Source of the DNA: Microbulbifer salipaludis
Lineage (GTDB): Bacteria > Pseudomonadota > Gammaproteobacteria > Pseudomonadales > Cellvibrionaceae
DNA: 64,000 bases
NCBI RefSeq assembly: GCF_017303155.1
Contig: NZ_JAEKJR010000001.1
Coordinates: 310,001-374,000 of the forward strand
Direction: 5' to 3'
The notes under the pieces are model-generated. The model had not been told where the DNA came from and made no database searches. It saw only the letters and a list, made by a program, of their open reading frames with translations. A program made the position numbers and the translations under genes. The first letter of the stretch is position 1; the number at the start of each line of letters is the position of its first letter. Below, piece after piece: positions 24,957 to 32,948 of the stretch.

Positions 24957-27827
24957 ATGGATAACAATAAAACGTTTAAGAAGTTCGATAAGCAGAGTGC
25001 ACTGAAGGATCTGAGTGTGCTGATGCTCTCCGCCTCTGCCATGGCATTTACCCCCATGACGGCCGCCCAAACGGACGACGCCGCTGCGCTCGAAGAAGTA
25101 AGCGTGACTGGTATTCGTGCCAGCCTGGAGGCGGCCGCTGACGCAAAGCGCGACGACGCCCGCGTGGTGGACGCGGTTGTTGCGGAAGATATCGGTAAAC
25201 TCCCGGACAACAACATCGCCGAAGCACTGCAGCGAGTGACCGGGGTTTCCATCAACCGCGACTTCGGTGTGGGCTCCGAGGTCTCCATTCGTGGCCTCAA
25301 GCAAAACCGCGTGGAAGTAAACGGCCGTTCCGTATTGGGCGATACCCGCAGCGGCATCGACTTCCAGGACTTCCCCGCTGCCTTCCTTGAAAAAGTGGAA
25401 GTTATCAAGTCGCCTACCCCGGAAATGACCGAAGGCGCGCTCGGCGGCACCATCAGTCTGAAAATGGCCCGACCGCTGGATCTCAACGGACCTCTAGCCG
25501 CTGTCTCTGTACAAGGCGAGTACGCCGACAAAGCCGACAACTGGGCGCCTATCATCAACTCTGGCGTAGGCAATACCTGGGATCTGGGTGATGCCGGCAC
25601 CTTTGGCGTGATTGCGTCTTTGGCTTACCAGGATCGCGAACTGCGTCGCGACGAATCCCTGGTGCAGTTGCAGGTCGGTGAAGTCGAGGGAATGCCCCCA
25701 GCACAGAATACCCCTAGCGGCAATTACGTATACGGCCGCGAGCATACCTTCAACCCGCGTACCGAAGTGCGTGAGCGTACCGCGATCAACCTCGCATTCC
25801 AGTGGGCGCCGGCTTCGGAGCAGGGTCAATTCTATCTGGACCTGAACTCCGTAGAGCGCGCAGGCAGCCAGGAGACATTCTCACTGCTGCACATCCTCGA
25901 CTCACCGACGGTGATTCCAGGACAAACCTATGAAGACGAAAATGGCCAGCTGCAAAACTTCATGTACGACGAAGTTCAGCCACTACAGACTGCCGGTTCC
26001 AGCTTCCGCAACAGCGATTCCTTCAGCCACGCGTTTGGTGGCGCATGGGATTTCACCGAAAAGCTGACCGTGAGTGGGGAATTTTCCTACGCAGAATCCG
26101 ATAGCTATACGCCCTTCTCTGAATTCCGCTTCCGCGGGATCGATCGCGAACTGGAAGGCCAGGGCGCGGATGGTGAGAACAAGTGGCTGATTCCTGTGAC
26201 CTTCACGAACAGCAACAACAGCGCACCGACCATCGACTTTGCCGACGGCTATGTATTTACCGATCAGCAAAATCAGGCGTTCCGCCGCTATGAAGACACC
26301 CGTACCTACATCGCGAATGAAGAAAGCGCGTTCAAGTTCGACGTTGAATATGCTGAGCCATTCGGCCTTGAATGGGTATCTTCCGTCAAAACCGGTGTGC
26401 GCGCGACATCGCGGGATTTCGAACAGAACCGTTACCAGTTCCGCATTACCAATATCTTCAAAAACCTGGAGGATGCGGACGGTAATCCGGACATCATCTG
26501 GATGGAAGATATCGCCGCACAGTTCCCGAATGCCATCAAGGACTACGATTTCAGCGGGGATGCGTTTGAACATACCGGCAGGAGTGGCGCTTACGACCTT
26601 GCTAAGGTAACCGCATACGATGTGGGTCTTCTGCAAAACCAGCAGGCAACCTTCGATATCGTTCAGCAGCTGCTGGCCGGAACCAATATGGAGATCAGTG
26701 GCAGCCTGGCGGACAACCTTGCGTACCAGGAAGGCAGCTACTCGGAAGTGAATGAAGAAACGTCTGCCGCCTACGTCCAGGCCAATCTGGACTTTGGCGA
26801 TGTGCGCGCTGTTGTGGGTGGTCGTTACGTCTCCACAGACGTCACCTCCAGGGCATACCAGGACGGTGACATCGTCTCCGACGGCGCCAGCTACGACGAT
26901 TTCCTGCCGAGCCTGAACGTCACCTGGAGCCTCAGCGAAGATACGCAATTGCGTTTTGCTGCGGCCAAGGTCATGCGTCGCGCCGACTTCAATGAGCTGA
27001 GCCCGGCCTACAACTATCGCGATGCCTACATCGCCGCCAGCCGGGGCAACCCGGAGTTGGAGCCCTATCGCGCGACCCAGTATGACATTGCTGCCGAGCA
27101 CTACTGGGATAGCAACATGGTGTCTGCCACCCTGTTCTACAAGGATGTTGAATCCTTCCTGACCCAGACCTTTGAATGTGAAAACCAGCCGGAAGTGGTC
27201 AGCACCCTGACCAACACCTCGGACTTTGACAAAATCTGTCTGTGGCAGGCGAATGGCATTCAGTACGCGAACGCGAACACGCCAATTTCCGAAATGGGCA
27301 TTCTCACCGACTTCATCACCAACGGTGAGAACGGCAAGATTCAGGGTCTGGAGCTGGGTTACCAGCAAGCCTTCGACTTCCTGCCCGGTCGCTGGTCTGG
27401 CCTGGGCATCAGCGCCAACTACACCTACGCGGACAGTGAAGACCCGAATGGGGTTGCGCTGGAGGACATTTCGAAAAATACCTTCAATACGCAGTTCTAC
27501 TACGAGTACGAAGGCCTGGGCATTCGCCTCGCCTACACCTATCGCGATCGCTTCCTGGATAGCGCACAAACCAAACGGGTACTGCCGCTGGGTGAGCTCG
27601 TGCTGGGTGCAGGTTCGGATGATCCAACACTGGGCAACGACTACCGCGAAGACCTCTCGCAACTGGACCTCTCCGCCAGCTATGACGTAACCGAAGACAT
27701 TACGGTGATTGCAAACGTCACTAACCTGACCGCAGAGCCCACCATCAATACCGGCGCCAACGGCACGGCTTTCCAGATTATGGAAACGGATCGCCGCTAC
27801 GTACTGGGTGTACGCGCGAAGTTCTAA
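24957..27827 (+). CDS. TonB-dependent outer-membrane receptor (alginate locus, second copy)
   Basis: A receptor of about 956 residues. A signal sequence (LSVLMLSASAMAFTPMTAAQ) is followed by the TonB box-like EEVSVTGIRASLEAA. The plug domain has AEALQRVTGVSINRDFGVG and VSIRGLKQNRVEVNGRSVLG, and the barrel ends in VLGVRAKF. The ATG at 24957 has AGAGGA nine bases upstream; an ATG at 24939 would place that site inside the coding region. It differs clearly from the receptor at 13042, so the two may import different oligomer sizes or M/G compositions. It is followed by the PL7 gene after a large hairpin. Confidence 0.9.
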   Translation: MDNNKTFKKFDKQSALKDLSVLMLSASAMAFTPMTAAQTDDAAALEEVSVTGIRASLEAAADAKRDDARVVDAVVAEDIGKLPDNNIAEALQRVTGVSINRDFGVGSEVSIRGLKQNRVEVNGRSVLGDTRSGIDFQDFPAAFLEKVEVIKSPTPEMTEGALGGTISLKMARPLDLNGPLAAVSVQGEYADKADNWAPIINSGVGNTWDLGDAGTFGVIASLAYQDRELRRDESLVQLQVGEVEGMPPAQNTPSGNYVYGREHTFNPRTEVRERTAINLAFQWAPASEQGQFYLDLNSVERAGSQETFSLLHILDSPTVIPGQTYEDENGQLQNFMYDEVQPLQTAGSSFRNSDSFSHAFGGAWDFTEKLTVSGEFSYAESDSYTPFSEFRFRGIDRELEGQGADGENKWLIPVTFTNSNNSAPTIDFADGYVFTDQQNQAFRRYEDTRTYIANEESAFKFDVEYAEPFGLEWVSSVKTGVRATSRDFEQNRYQFRITNIFKNLEDADGNPDIIWMEDIAAQFPNAIKDYDFSGDAFEHTGRSGAYDLAKVTAYDVGLLQNQQATFDIVQQLLAGTNMEISGSLADNLAYQEGSYSEVNEETSAAYVQANLDFGDVRAVVGGRYVSTDVTSRAYQDGDIVSDGASYDDFLPSLNVTWSLSEDTQLRFAAAKVMRRADFNELSPAYNYRDAYIAASRGNPELEPYRATQYDIAAEHYWDSNMVSATLFYKDVESFLTQTFECENQPEVVSTLTNTSDFDKICLWQANGIQYANANTPISEMGILTDFITNGENGKIQGLELGYQQAFDFLPGRWSGLGISANYTYADSEDPNGVALEDISKNTFNTQFYYEYEGLGIRLAYTYRDRFLDSAQTKRVLPLGELVLGAGSDDPTLGNDYREDLSQLDLSASYDVTEDITVIANVTNLTAEPTINTGANGTAFQIMETDRRYVLGVRAKF

Positions 27828-27868
27828 GTGAAGACCAACATACAAACCTACTCAAAAAAAGTAGTGAC

Positions 27869-27903
27869 TTTGCAACCGGCAGCTTCATGCTGCCGGTTGC
27901 AAA
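27869..27903 (+). terminator. Large hairpin between TonB receptor and PL7 genes
   Basis: A perfect 15-base stem (TTTGCAACCGGCAGC with GCTGCCGGTTGCAAA) and a five-base loop lies 42 bases after the receptor stop. No T run follows, so it may act as an mRNA-stabilising or processing element, or attenuate transcription into PL7, rather than as a full terminator. Confidence 0.5.
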
Positions 27904-28064
27904 CGTTGACCTGATTTACCGATCTTTTCGTTATTTCCCAAGCAAAGTTGAAAGTATCGGCTGCAACCGATGGCAGTGCCGTGGAGAGAAAATTCGGTAA
28001 ACGACGCAGCGCTTTCGAACGCTGCCAACTAGTAAACCCTACATAAATACATAACGAGGGTCTC

Positions 28065-29906
28065 ATGAAATCAACATCTCTAGCGATGAAAATAAGTTAC
28101 GCTGCGGTACTGTCTGCTTGTATTGCCAGTGCCAACGCATCCATTCTTAACTCGGGCTTTGAAAGCGGCTTCGACAGCTGGATCGACACCGATCCTTCTT
28201 CCCTGTCCAGTGTCGCCAACACCGGCACTGGGTCCGCGAAGATCTCTGGCAGTGGCGGCCGTGTCGAGCAGGATGTTCCTGTTATATCCAACACCAATTA
28301 CCGTTTGACCGCTTACGTGCGTGGTGCCGGCACCATCGGTGCACAGGTGAATGGCTCTACGTTTGACAGCAGTGCAAGTCATTCCGACTGGCAATCGATG
28401 TCAGTGGAGTTCAATTCCGGTAGCGCCAGTAGCATTACTGTTTTCGGCACGTATAACGGTGCCGAAGGCCGCTTCGATGATTTCGCTCTGGAAAACCTGG
28501 GTTCCGGGTCCGGTTCTTCCAGCAGCTCCTCCAGCTCCGGTGGCGACAGCTGCACGTCAGGCAGTAGCCTGCCCATTATTGCCGCAACGGATGATGGCAC
28601 CAACGACGGTCACGGGCCGGAAAATGTGCTCGACGGCAGCTTTGCCGCACAATCCCGCTGGTCCTCGCAGGGCATCAAATGGATCGCGCTGGATCTCGGT
28701 GTCGTGCAAACCGTAGAGGCCATTGATATCGCCTGGTACAAAGGCAACCAGCGAACCAGCTTCTTTGAGGTAGAGACTTCTGCTGACAATTCCAACTGGA
28801 CCGCGGTCTTATCTGGGGGTCAGTCGAGCGGCACGTCAGCGGATATGGAACGCTATGATCTCGCGGATACCAGCGCACGCTATGTACGCATCACCGGCAG
28901 CGGCAATAGCGCGAACAACTGGAACAGCATTCTGGAAATCGACGTGATTGGCTGTGCCGATGGTGGCAGCTCCAGTAGCTCAGGCGGTTCCAGTAGTTCT
29001 GGGGGTAGTTCCGGGGGTAGTTCCGGGGGCAGCTCCAGCGGCGGTACAGGCAGTTCCAGCTCGGGCGGCATTCTAGACCCGAACCTGCCCCCGTCCAGTA
29101 ACTTCGACCTGAGCGCCTGGTACCTGAGCGTACCGACCGACAACAACGGCGATGGCAAGGCAGACTCCATCAAGGAGGGTGACCTGAATGCAGGCTACGC
29201 AGATGCTACCTACTTCTATACCGCGTCCGATGGCGGCATGGTGTTCCGTTGTCCGGTCGCTGGCTACAAAACTTCGACCAGCACCTCGTACACGCGTACT
29301 GAACTGCGAGAAATGCTGCGCCGCGGCGATACCAGTATCGCCACCCAGGGTGTAAACGCCAACAATTGGGTATTCGGTTCTGCACCGCAGGAAGCCCGGG
29401 ATGCCGCCGGTGGCGTTGACGGCGTGTTGCGCGCAACCTTGTCGGTTGACCATGTCACCACCACCGGGGATAGCGGCCAGGTTGGGCGCGTGATCGTTGG
29501 CCAGATCCACGCCAACAATGACGAGCCCCTGCGCCTGTACTACCGCAAACTGCCGGGTAACAGCAAAGGCTCCGTGTATATTGCGCACGAACCCAATGGC
29601 GGCAGCGACAGCTGGTACGACATGATCGGCAGCCGCTCCAGTAGCGCTTCAGATCCCGCTGATGGTATCGCCCTTGGCGAAAAATGGAGCTACGAAGTAA
29701 AAGTTGTGGGGAATACCCTCACCGTCACCATCTCCCGCGAAGGAAAGGCGGATGTGGTGCAGGAAGTCGATATGACCAACAGCGGTTACGACGTTGCGGA
29801 CCAGTACCAGTATTTCAAGGCCGGCGTGTACAACCAGAACAATACAGGTGACGGTAGCGATTACGTCCAGGCGACGTTCTACGCCCTGGAACAAACGCAC
29901 AATTAA
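28065..29906 (+). CDS. Multimodular alginate lyase, PL7 with CBM modules
   Basis: A 613-residue secreted endolytic alginate lyase. After a signal peptide (to about residue 26) comes a jelly-roll carbohydrate-binding-like module (27-146, starting ILNSGFESGFDSW). A Ser/Gly linker leads to an F5/8 type C (CBM32-like) module (about 162-297), then a long Ser/Gly linker (298-334) and the PL7 catalytic domain. All three PL7 signature motifs are intact: RTELR (411-415), QIH (480-482) and YFKAGVYNQ (583-591). QIH is usually linked with G-containing substrate preference. The ATG has GAGG upstream. The terminator follows at 29984. Poly-Ser linkers of this kind are common in secreted enzymes of Cellvibrio/Microbulbifer-type bacteria. 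Confidence 0.93.
   Translation: MKSTSLAMKISYAAVLSACIASANASILNSGFESGFDSWIDTDPSSLSSVANTGTGSAKISGSGGRVEQDVPVISNTNYRLTAYVRGAGTIGAQVNGSTFDSSASHSDWQSMSVEFNSGSASSITVFGTYNGAEGRFDDFALENLGSGSGSSSSSSSSGGDSCTSGSSLPIIAATDDGTNDGHGPENVLDGSFAAQSRWSSQGIKWIALDLGVVQTVEAIDIAWYKGNQRTSFFEVETSADNSNWTAVLSGGQSSGTSADMERYDLADTSARYVRITGSGNSANNWNSILEIDVIGCADGGSSSSSGGSSSSGGSSGGSSGGSSSGGTGSSSSGGILDPNLPPSSNFDLSAWYLSVPTDNNGDGKADSIKEGDLNAGYADATYFYTASDGGMVFRCPVAGYKTSTSTSYTRTELREMLRRGDTSIATQGVNANNWVFGSAPQEARDAAGGVDGVLRATLSVDHVTTTGDSGQVGRVIVGQIHANNDEPLRLYYRKLPGNSKGSVYIAHEPNGGSDSWYDMIGSRSSSASDPADGIALGEKWSYEVKVVGNTLTVTISREGKADVVQEVDMTNSGYDVADQYQYFKAGVYNQNNTGDGSDYVQATFYALEQTHN
28964..29070 (+). repeat. Ser/Gly linker-coding repeat inside PL7 gene
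   Basis: Near-tandem copies of the 12-base unit GGTAGTTCCGGG and variants encode (GGSS)n. Codon choice alternates TCC/AGT/AGC, so only the central two or three units are near-identical at DNA level. Such repeats can change length by slippage without frame loss, because units are multiples of three. Confidence 0.6.
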
Positions 29907-29983
29907 TCCGACGTAGTCTTTAACAATCGCGTGAAGTGGGTGGCCTTATCCCAAGGTTTGAAGGGCCACCCGCTGGAAGCTTA

Positions 29984-30026
29984 CCGGAGTCGGTGAGTGG
30001 CACCCTTCCACCACTCCGGGCTTTTT
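29984..30026 (+). terminator. Intrinsic terminator after PL7
   Basis: CCGGAGT (from 29984) pairs with ACTCCGG (to 30019), with an inner GGTG/CACC-type stem, followed by GCTTTTTG. A second inverted repeat, GGGTGGCC/GGCCACCC, at 29938-29971 lies between the stop and this terminator and lacks a T tract. Confidence 0.8.
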
Positions 30027-30276
30027 GATTTTGCGGTTTATTTTTCCCCAAGAACCAAAGTGCCCACGAAAGCCATCTTCGATACCCTTCAACATAGTCA
30101 CACCGGCTCTGCCTGTTTGATTTACTGCTAGGGCGCCCTATGTAACCAAATAATTTAGCACTGAGTACAGATCACTCATCTACGCCTATCCACTTTCGTG
30201 GCTATCCTATTTTCTTTGACGAATTTCAATGCGTGCGAGCAACCGGGCAAAGGCGAACGAGGAGAAAAGACCAGCG

Positions 30277-30300
30277 CAAAAACAACGGGCCGAAGCCCGC
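30277..30300 (-). terminator. Intrinsic terminator of the lipoprotein pair
   Basis: On the minus strand GCGGGC-TTCG-GCCCGT is followed by TGTTTTTG, beginning 22 bases past the stop of the gene at 30322. It converges with the PL7 terminator. Confidence 0.85.
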
Positions 30301-30321
30301 TTAATTCGCACTACTACCCGA

Positions 30322-31008
30322 TCACTCTTCGTTTTTTTCTGCCAGAATAGTCGGCGCTGTTTCGCGCAGTTCCGGGTGTTTCCAAACCGGAAGTAGGTTC
30401 TTGGCCAGGGAGTGATCCGCAATGTGGGGATACTTCTCTTTCAGGGCTTCCATGTCCTCTGCGTAGTTGTCGGTAATACTTACTTCAAAGGTACCATTGG
30501 AGAAACCGGCAACTGCCTGGTCGATCAGAGGAATAACCAGTCCCGCCCGCGGCTCTTCATCTTGTCGTGGCTTGATGATGGCGTTGATGTTACCGATATA
30601 AACCACCTGGTTTTCCGGTACGTCAATTTCATACTCAAATGGGAGATCGGCCATGGCGTTCAGCAGCAGCGGTACCTGACGCATAAAGCGCGCCAGCTTC
30701 AGTGTCGCCTTGCCCGGCTCTACGGCCATGCTGATGAAGTATTCCTTGCCACCCTTATCGAGATCGGCGATCAACGTAGGCTGGGTGAAGGAGAAATCCT
30801 TTTCGTTTTGATTAACAAACACTGCCAGCAGGTTCGGCTGATGGCTTGGCTTGTTGTCATTGCGAATGGAAAGCTTGCCCACCAAGATACTTTTTTGTGA
30901 TGTATCGATGGCCGTAGCTTTTTCATTGAGCGGCATCTTGCTTACACTGGCACAACCGGTTAAGAAGGCCAGCGTAATCACTGCCAGCAGGCGGGTTGCT
31001 AAATTCAT
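30322..31008 (-). CDS. Predicted lipoprotein of unknown function
   Basis: A 228-residue protein with a lipoprotein signal (LLAVITLAFLTGC, lipobox LTGC, then ASVSK). The mature part has no family I recognise. It has a mixed strand-rich pattern (ILVGKLSIRNDNKP, VYIGNINAIIKP) reminiscent of periplasmic beta-sandwich domains, and a C-terminus rich in Glu/Lys. The ATG at 31008 is preferred to the one at 31014 because AAGGA lies at a usable distance only from the former. It is co-oriented with another lipoprotein gene 40 bases upstream, so the two are probably one transcript. Confidence 0.7.
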   Translation of the reverse strand: MNLATRLLAVITLAFLTGCASVSKMPLNEKATAIDTSQKSILVGKLSIRNDNKPSHQPNLLAVFVNQNEKDFSFTQPTLIADLDKGGKEYFISMAVEPGKATLKLARFMRQVPLLLNAMADLPFEYEIDVPENQVVYIGNINAIIKPRQDEEPRAGLVIPLIDQAVAGFSNGTFEVSITDNYAEDMEALKEKYPHIADHSLAKNLLPVWKHPELRETAPTILAEKNEE

Positions 31009-31048
31009 CTTCATATCCTTGAATGTTATTTTTATGTTTAGCCCCGAA

Positions 31049-31543
31049 TCAGTTCAGGGGCACCAACTGGGATTTTGCCTCATCAGTCAGCTGATGTACG
31101 GAGGCGATAGTCAGCGTTTCCAGACCGGTGGCTGCGGTAACAGGCTGCAGCGAGACATTGGCACTCTCTGGGAGCTTCCACATGGCACCAGTAGCCGGGT
31201 CAACGATCAGCATCCCGATCAAACCACCAAACAGAATGTTGCCGATATACCACCCGTCCATTCCGGCGCGCAGCTGGAAGCTCTGCTCCTGGAAGCCAGC
31301 CATCTGAAATTTCACGGTATAGCTCGCGGAAGAAAAGAAGCCGTCGGAGGCAGACAGAGTAATGGTGTCTGGTGTAACACCGCTGTGCACATCGAACCCG
31401 GACTCATTCATTACTACAAAGTTGGCACCCGCCGGGTTGCTATTGATAGTCACCGGATAGTTGCTGTCGCTGAGAATGCTCGCACAACCAGACAAAAGAC
31501 TCAGACCTGCAATGGCGACGCCCAAAGTAAGTTTGTTTAACAT
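31049..31543 (-). CDS. Predicted lipoprotein, PEGA-like fold
   Basis: A 164-residue lipoprotein (signal LGVAIAGLSLLSGC, then ASILSDSNYPVTINSNPAGAN). The start of the mature region (VTINSNPAGANFVVMNESG) resembles PEGA-type repeats found in surface lipoproteins. A glycine-rich hydrophobic stretch, GWYIGNILFGGLIGMLIVDP, is typical of a family of small envelope lipoproteins annotated only as hypothetical. It is first gene of a two-lipoprotein unit. Function unknown. Confidence 0.75.
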   Translation of the reverse strand: MLNKLTLGVAIAGLSLLSGCASILSDSNYPVTINSNPAGANFVVMNESGFDVHSGVTPDTITLSASDGFFSSASYTVKFQMAGFQEQSFQLRAGMDGWYIGNILFGGLIGMLIVDPATGAMWKLPESANVSLQPVTAATGLETLTIASVHQLTDEAKSQLVPLN

Positions 31544-31806
31544 GCTGAAACCTAAATTATGATTTTTGAAATGCTGGTTGCTTTGGCCGCCAGCGGCGAC
31601 AGGTTAGCACGAAATTTCCCGCTGTTAGTCCTTTTGAGCATTACACTCCATTACACGGGGATTTGTTCAAATATTACTCTGGGTGCTGGTCGAAAAACGG
31701 GTGTTCTGTTTGTTTTTTGTCGACATATTGCACACACCGAGCGACAGCGCTCTAATCTCGCTTTTTCTACAGCCTCCAGAAGGCTTAGGCTCGACACCCC
31801 CAACGA

Positions 31807-32934
31807 ATGACGCACAAACTTCCCTCGACTAACGCAGTGGCTTTTTCGATTCGCGCCGCAGAACTGCCAGATCTTGACCGCTTATGTGCCCTGGAGGAGG
31901 TCAGCTTCAGCCACGATCGCATGAGTCGGCGCCGCCTGCGGCACTCGCTAAAGACTGGAGATCGAGTTTTTCTGGTGGCAGAGTGCGGCGACGCGCTGTT
32001 GGGCTACGCCCTGGTACTGCTGCGTCGCGGTACTCGCCTCGCGCGACTTTACTCGCTCGCGGTAGCGCCCGCCGGGCGCGGCAAGGGCATTGGCAAGGCC
32101 CTGCTCGCCGCTGCCGAAGACGCCAGTCGCCGCAGTGGCCGCCTGTACATGCGGCTGGAAGTGGCCGAGCACAACACGGCCGCCATCGCGCTCTACCAGC
32201 AGCTGGGGTACCGCACCTTCGGTAGCTACAGCAATTACTACGAGGATGCCGGCAACGCCCTGCGCATGCAGAAGCGTATCCGCTATCGCCCGGAGAACCT
32301 GCAGACCGCCGAGGTGCCCTGGTACGGGCAGCGCACGGAATTTACCTGCGGCCCCGCCGCCGCAATGATGGCCATGGCCGGCCTCGATCCGGGCTATACA
32401 CCCAATGGTAGTGATGAGCTGGCACTGTGGCGGGAGGCAACCACGATTTTTATGACCTCCGGCCACGGCGGCTGCCATCCCATCGGGCTGGCGCTGGCGA
32501 TGCAGAAACGAGGCTTTGACTGTGAGGTTTATCTGAATCTGCAGGGGCCACTGTTTATTCAGGGCGTGCGCAGTGAGGAAAAAAAACGCGTTATCCAGCA
32601 GGTCGATGCCGATTACCGATCGAAGGCGGATTTGGCAGGTTTGCCGGTCGTTGCACAGGACTTCACCCAGGAACAGTGCCAGCAATGGTTGGAACAGGGC
32701 GCGCTGGTTTTACTACTGATCAGCACCTACCGACTGGACGGAAAGAAGGTTCCGCACTGGGTCACACTAACCGGTATGGACGACCAATGTTTTTATGTGC
32801 ACGACCCGGATGTAGACGATGAGGACAACCCTCTCGACAGCCAGTATCTGCCTATCGCGCGGGAAGATTTCGCATTGATGTCGCTATTCGGGAGTGAGCG
32901 CTTACGCACCGCTGTGGTGGTGCGTAAGGCCTGA
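31807..32934 (+). CDS. GNAT acetyltransferase / C39-like peptidase fusion
   Basis: A 375-residue two-domain protein. Residues 12-150 form a GNAT N-acetyltransferase (acetyl-CoA loop VAPAGRGKGIGKALL near 86-100, C-terminal YQQLGYRTFGSYSNYY). Residues 165-375 form a papain-like C39-type cysteine peptidase domain with Cys181 in TEFTCGPAAAMMAMAG, His317 in KVPHWVTLTG and Asp in VHDPD. Proteins with this architecture are known partners of RimK-like ATP-grasp ligases in predicted peptide-modification or amidoligase systems; the matching ligase is at 10189-11655. Here the fusion stands alone, in the opposite orientation and about 20 kb away. Substrate unknown. Confidence 0.85.
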   Translation: MTHKLPSTNAVAFSIRAAELPDLDRLCALEEVSFSHDRMSRRRLRHSLKTGDRVFLVAECGDALLGYALVLLRRGTRLARLYSLAVAPAGRGKGIGKALLAAAEDASRRSGRLYMRLEVAEHNTAAIALYQQLGYRTFGSYSNYYEDAGNALRMQKRIRYRPENLQTAEVPWYGQRTEFTCGPAAAMMAMAGLDPGYTPNGSDELALWREATTIFMTSGHGGCHPIGLALAMQKRGFDCEVYLNLQGPLFIQGVRSEEKKRVIQQVDADYRSKADLAGLPVVAQDFTQEQCQQWLEQGALVLLLISTYRLDGKKVPHWVTLTGMDDQCFYVHDPDVDDEDNPLDSQYLPIAREDFALMSLFGSERLRTAVVVRKA

Positions 32935-32948
32935 CGTTAATAGTTGGC

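Noticed and set aside
25983..27845. A 620-codon minus-strand frame opposite the second TonB receptor
   Set aside because: Same reason: fully antisense to a clear receptor gene, no ribosome site, no motif.
29938..29971. Inverted repeat GGGTGGCC/GGCCACCC just after PL7 considered as terminator
   Set aside because: No T tract follows; the hairpin at 29984-30019 with a T run is the better terminator.
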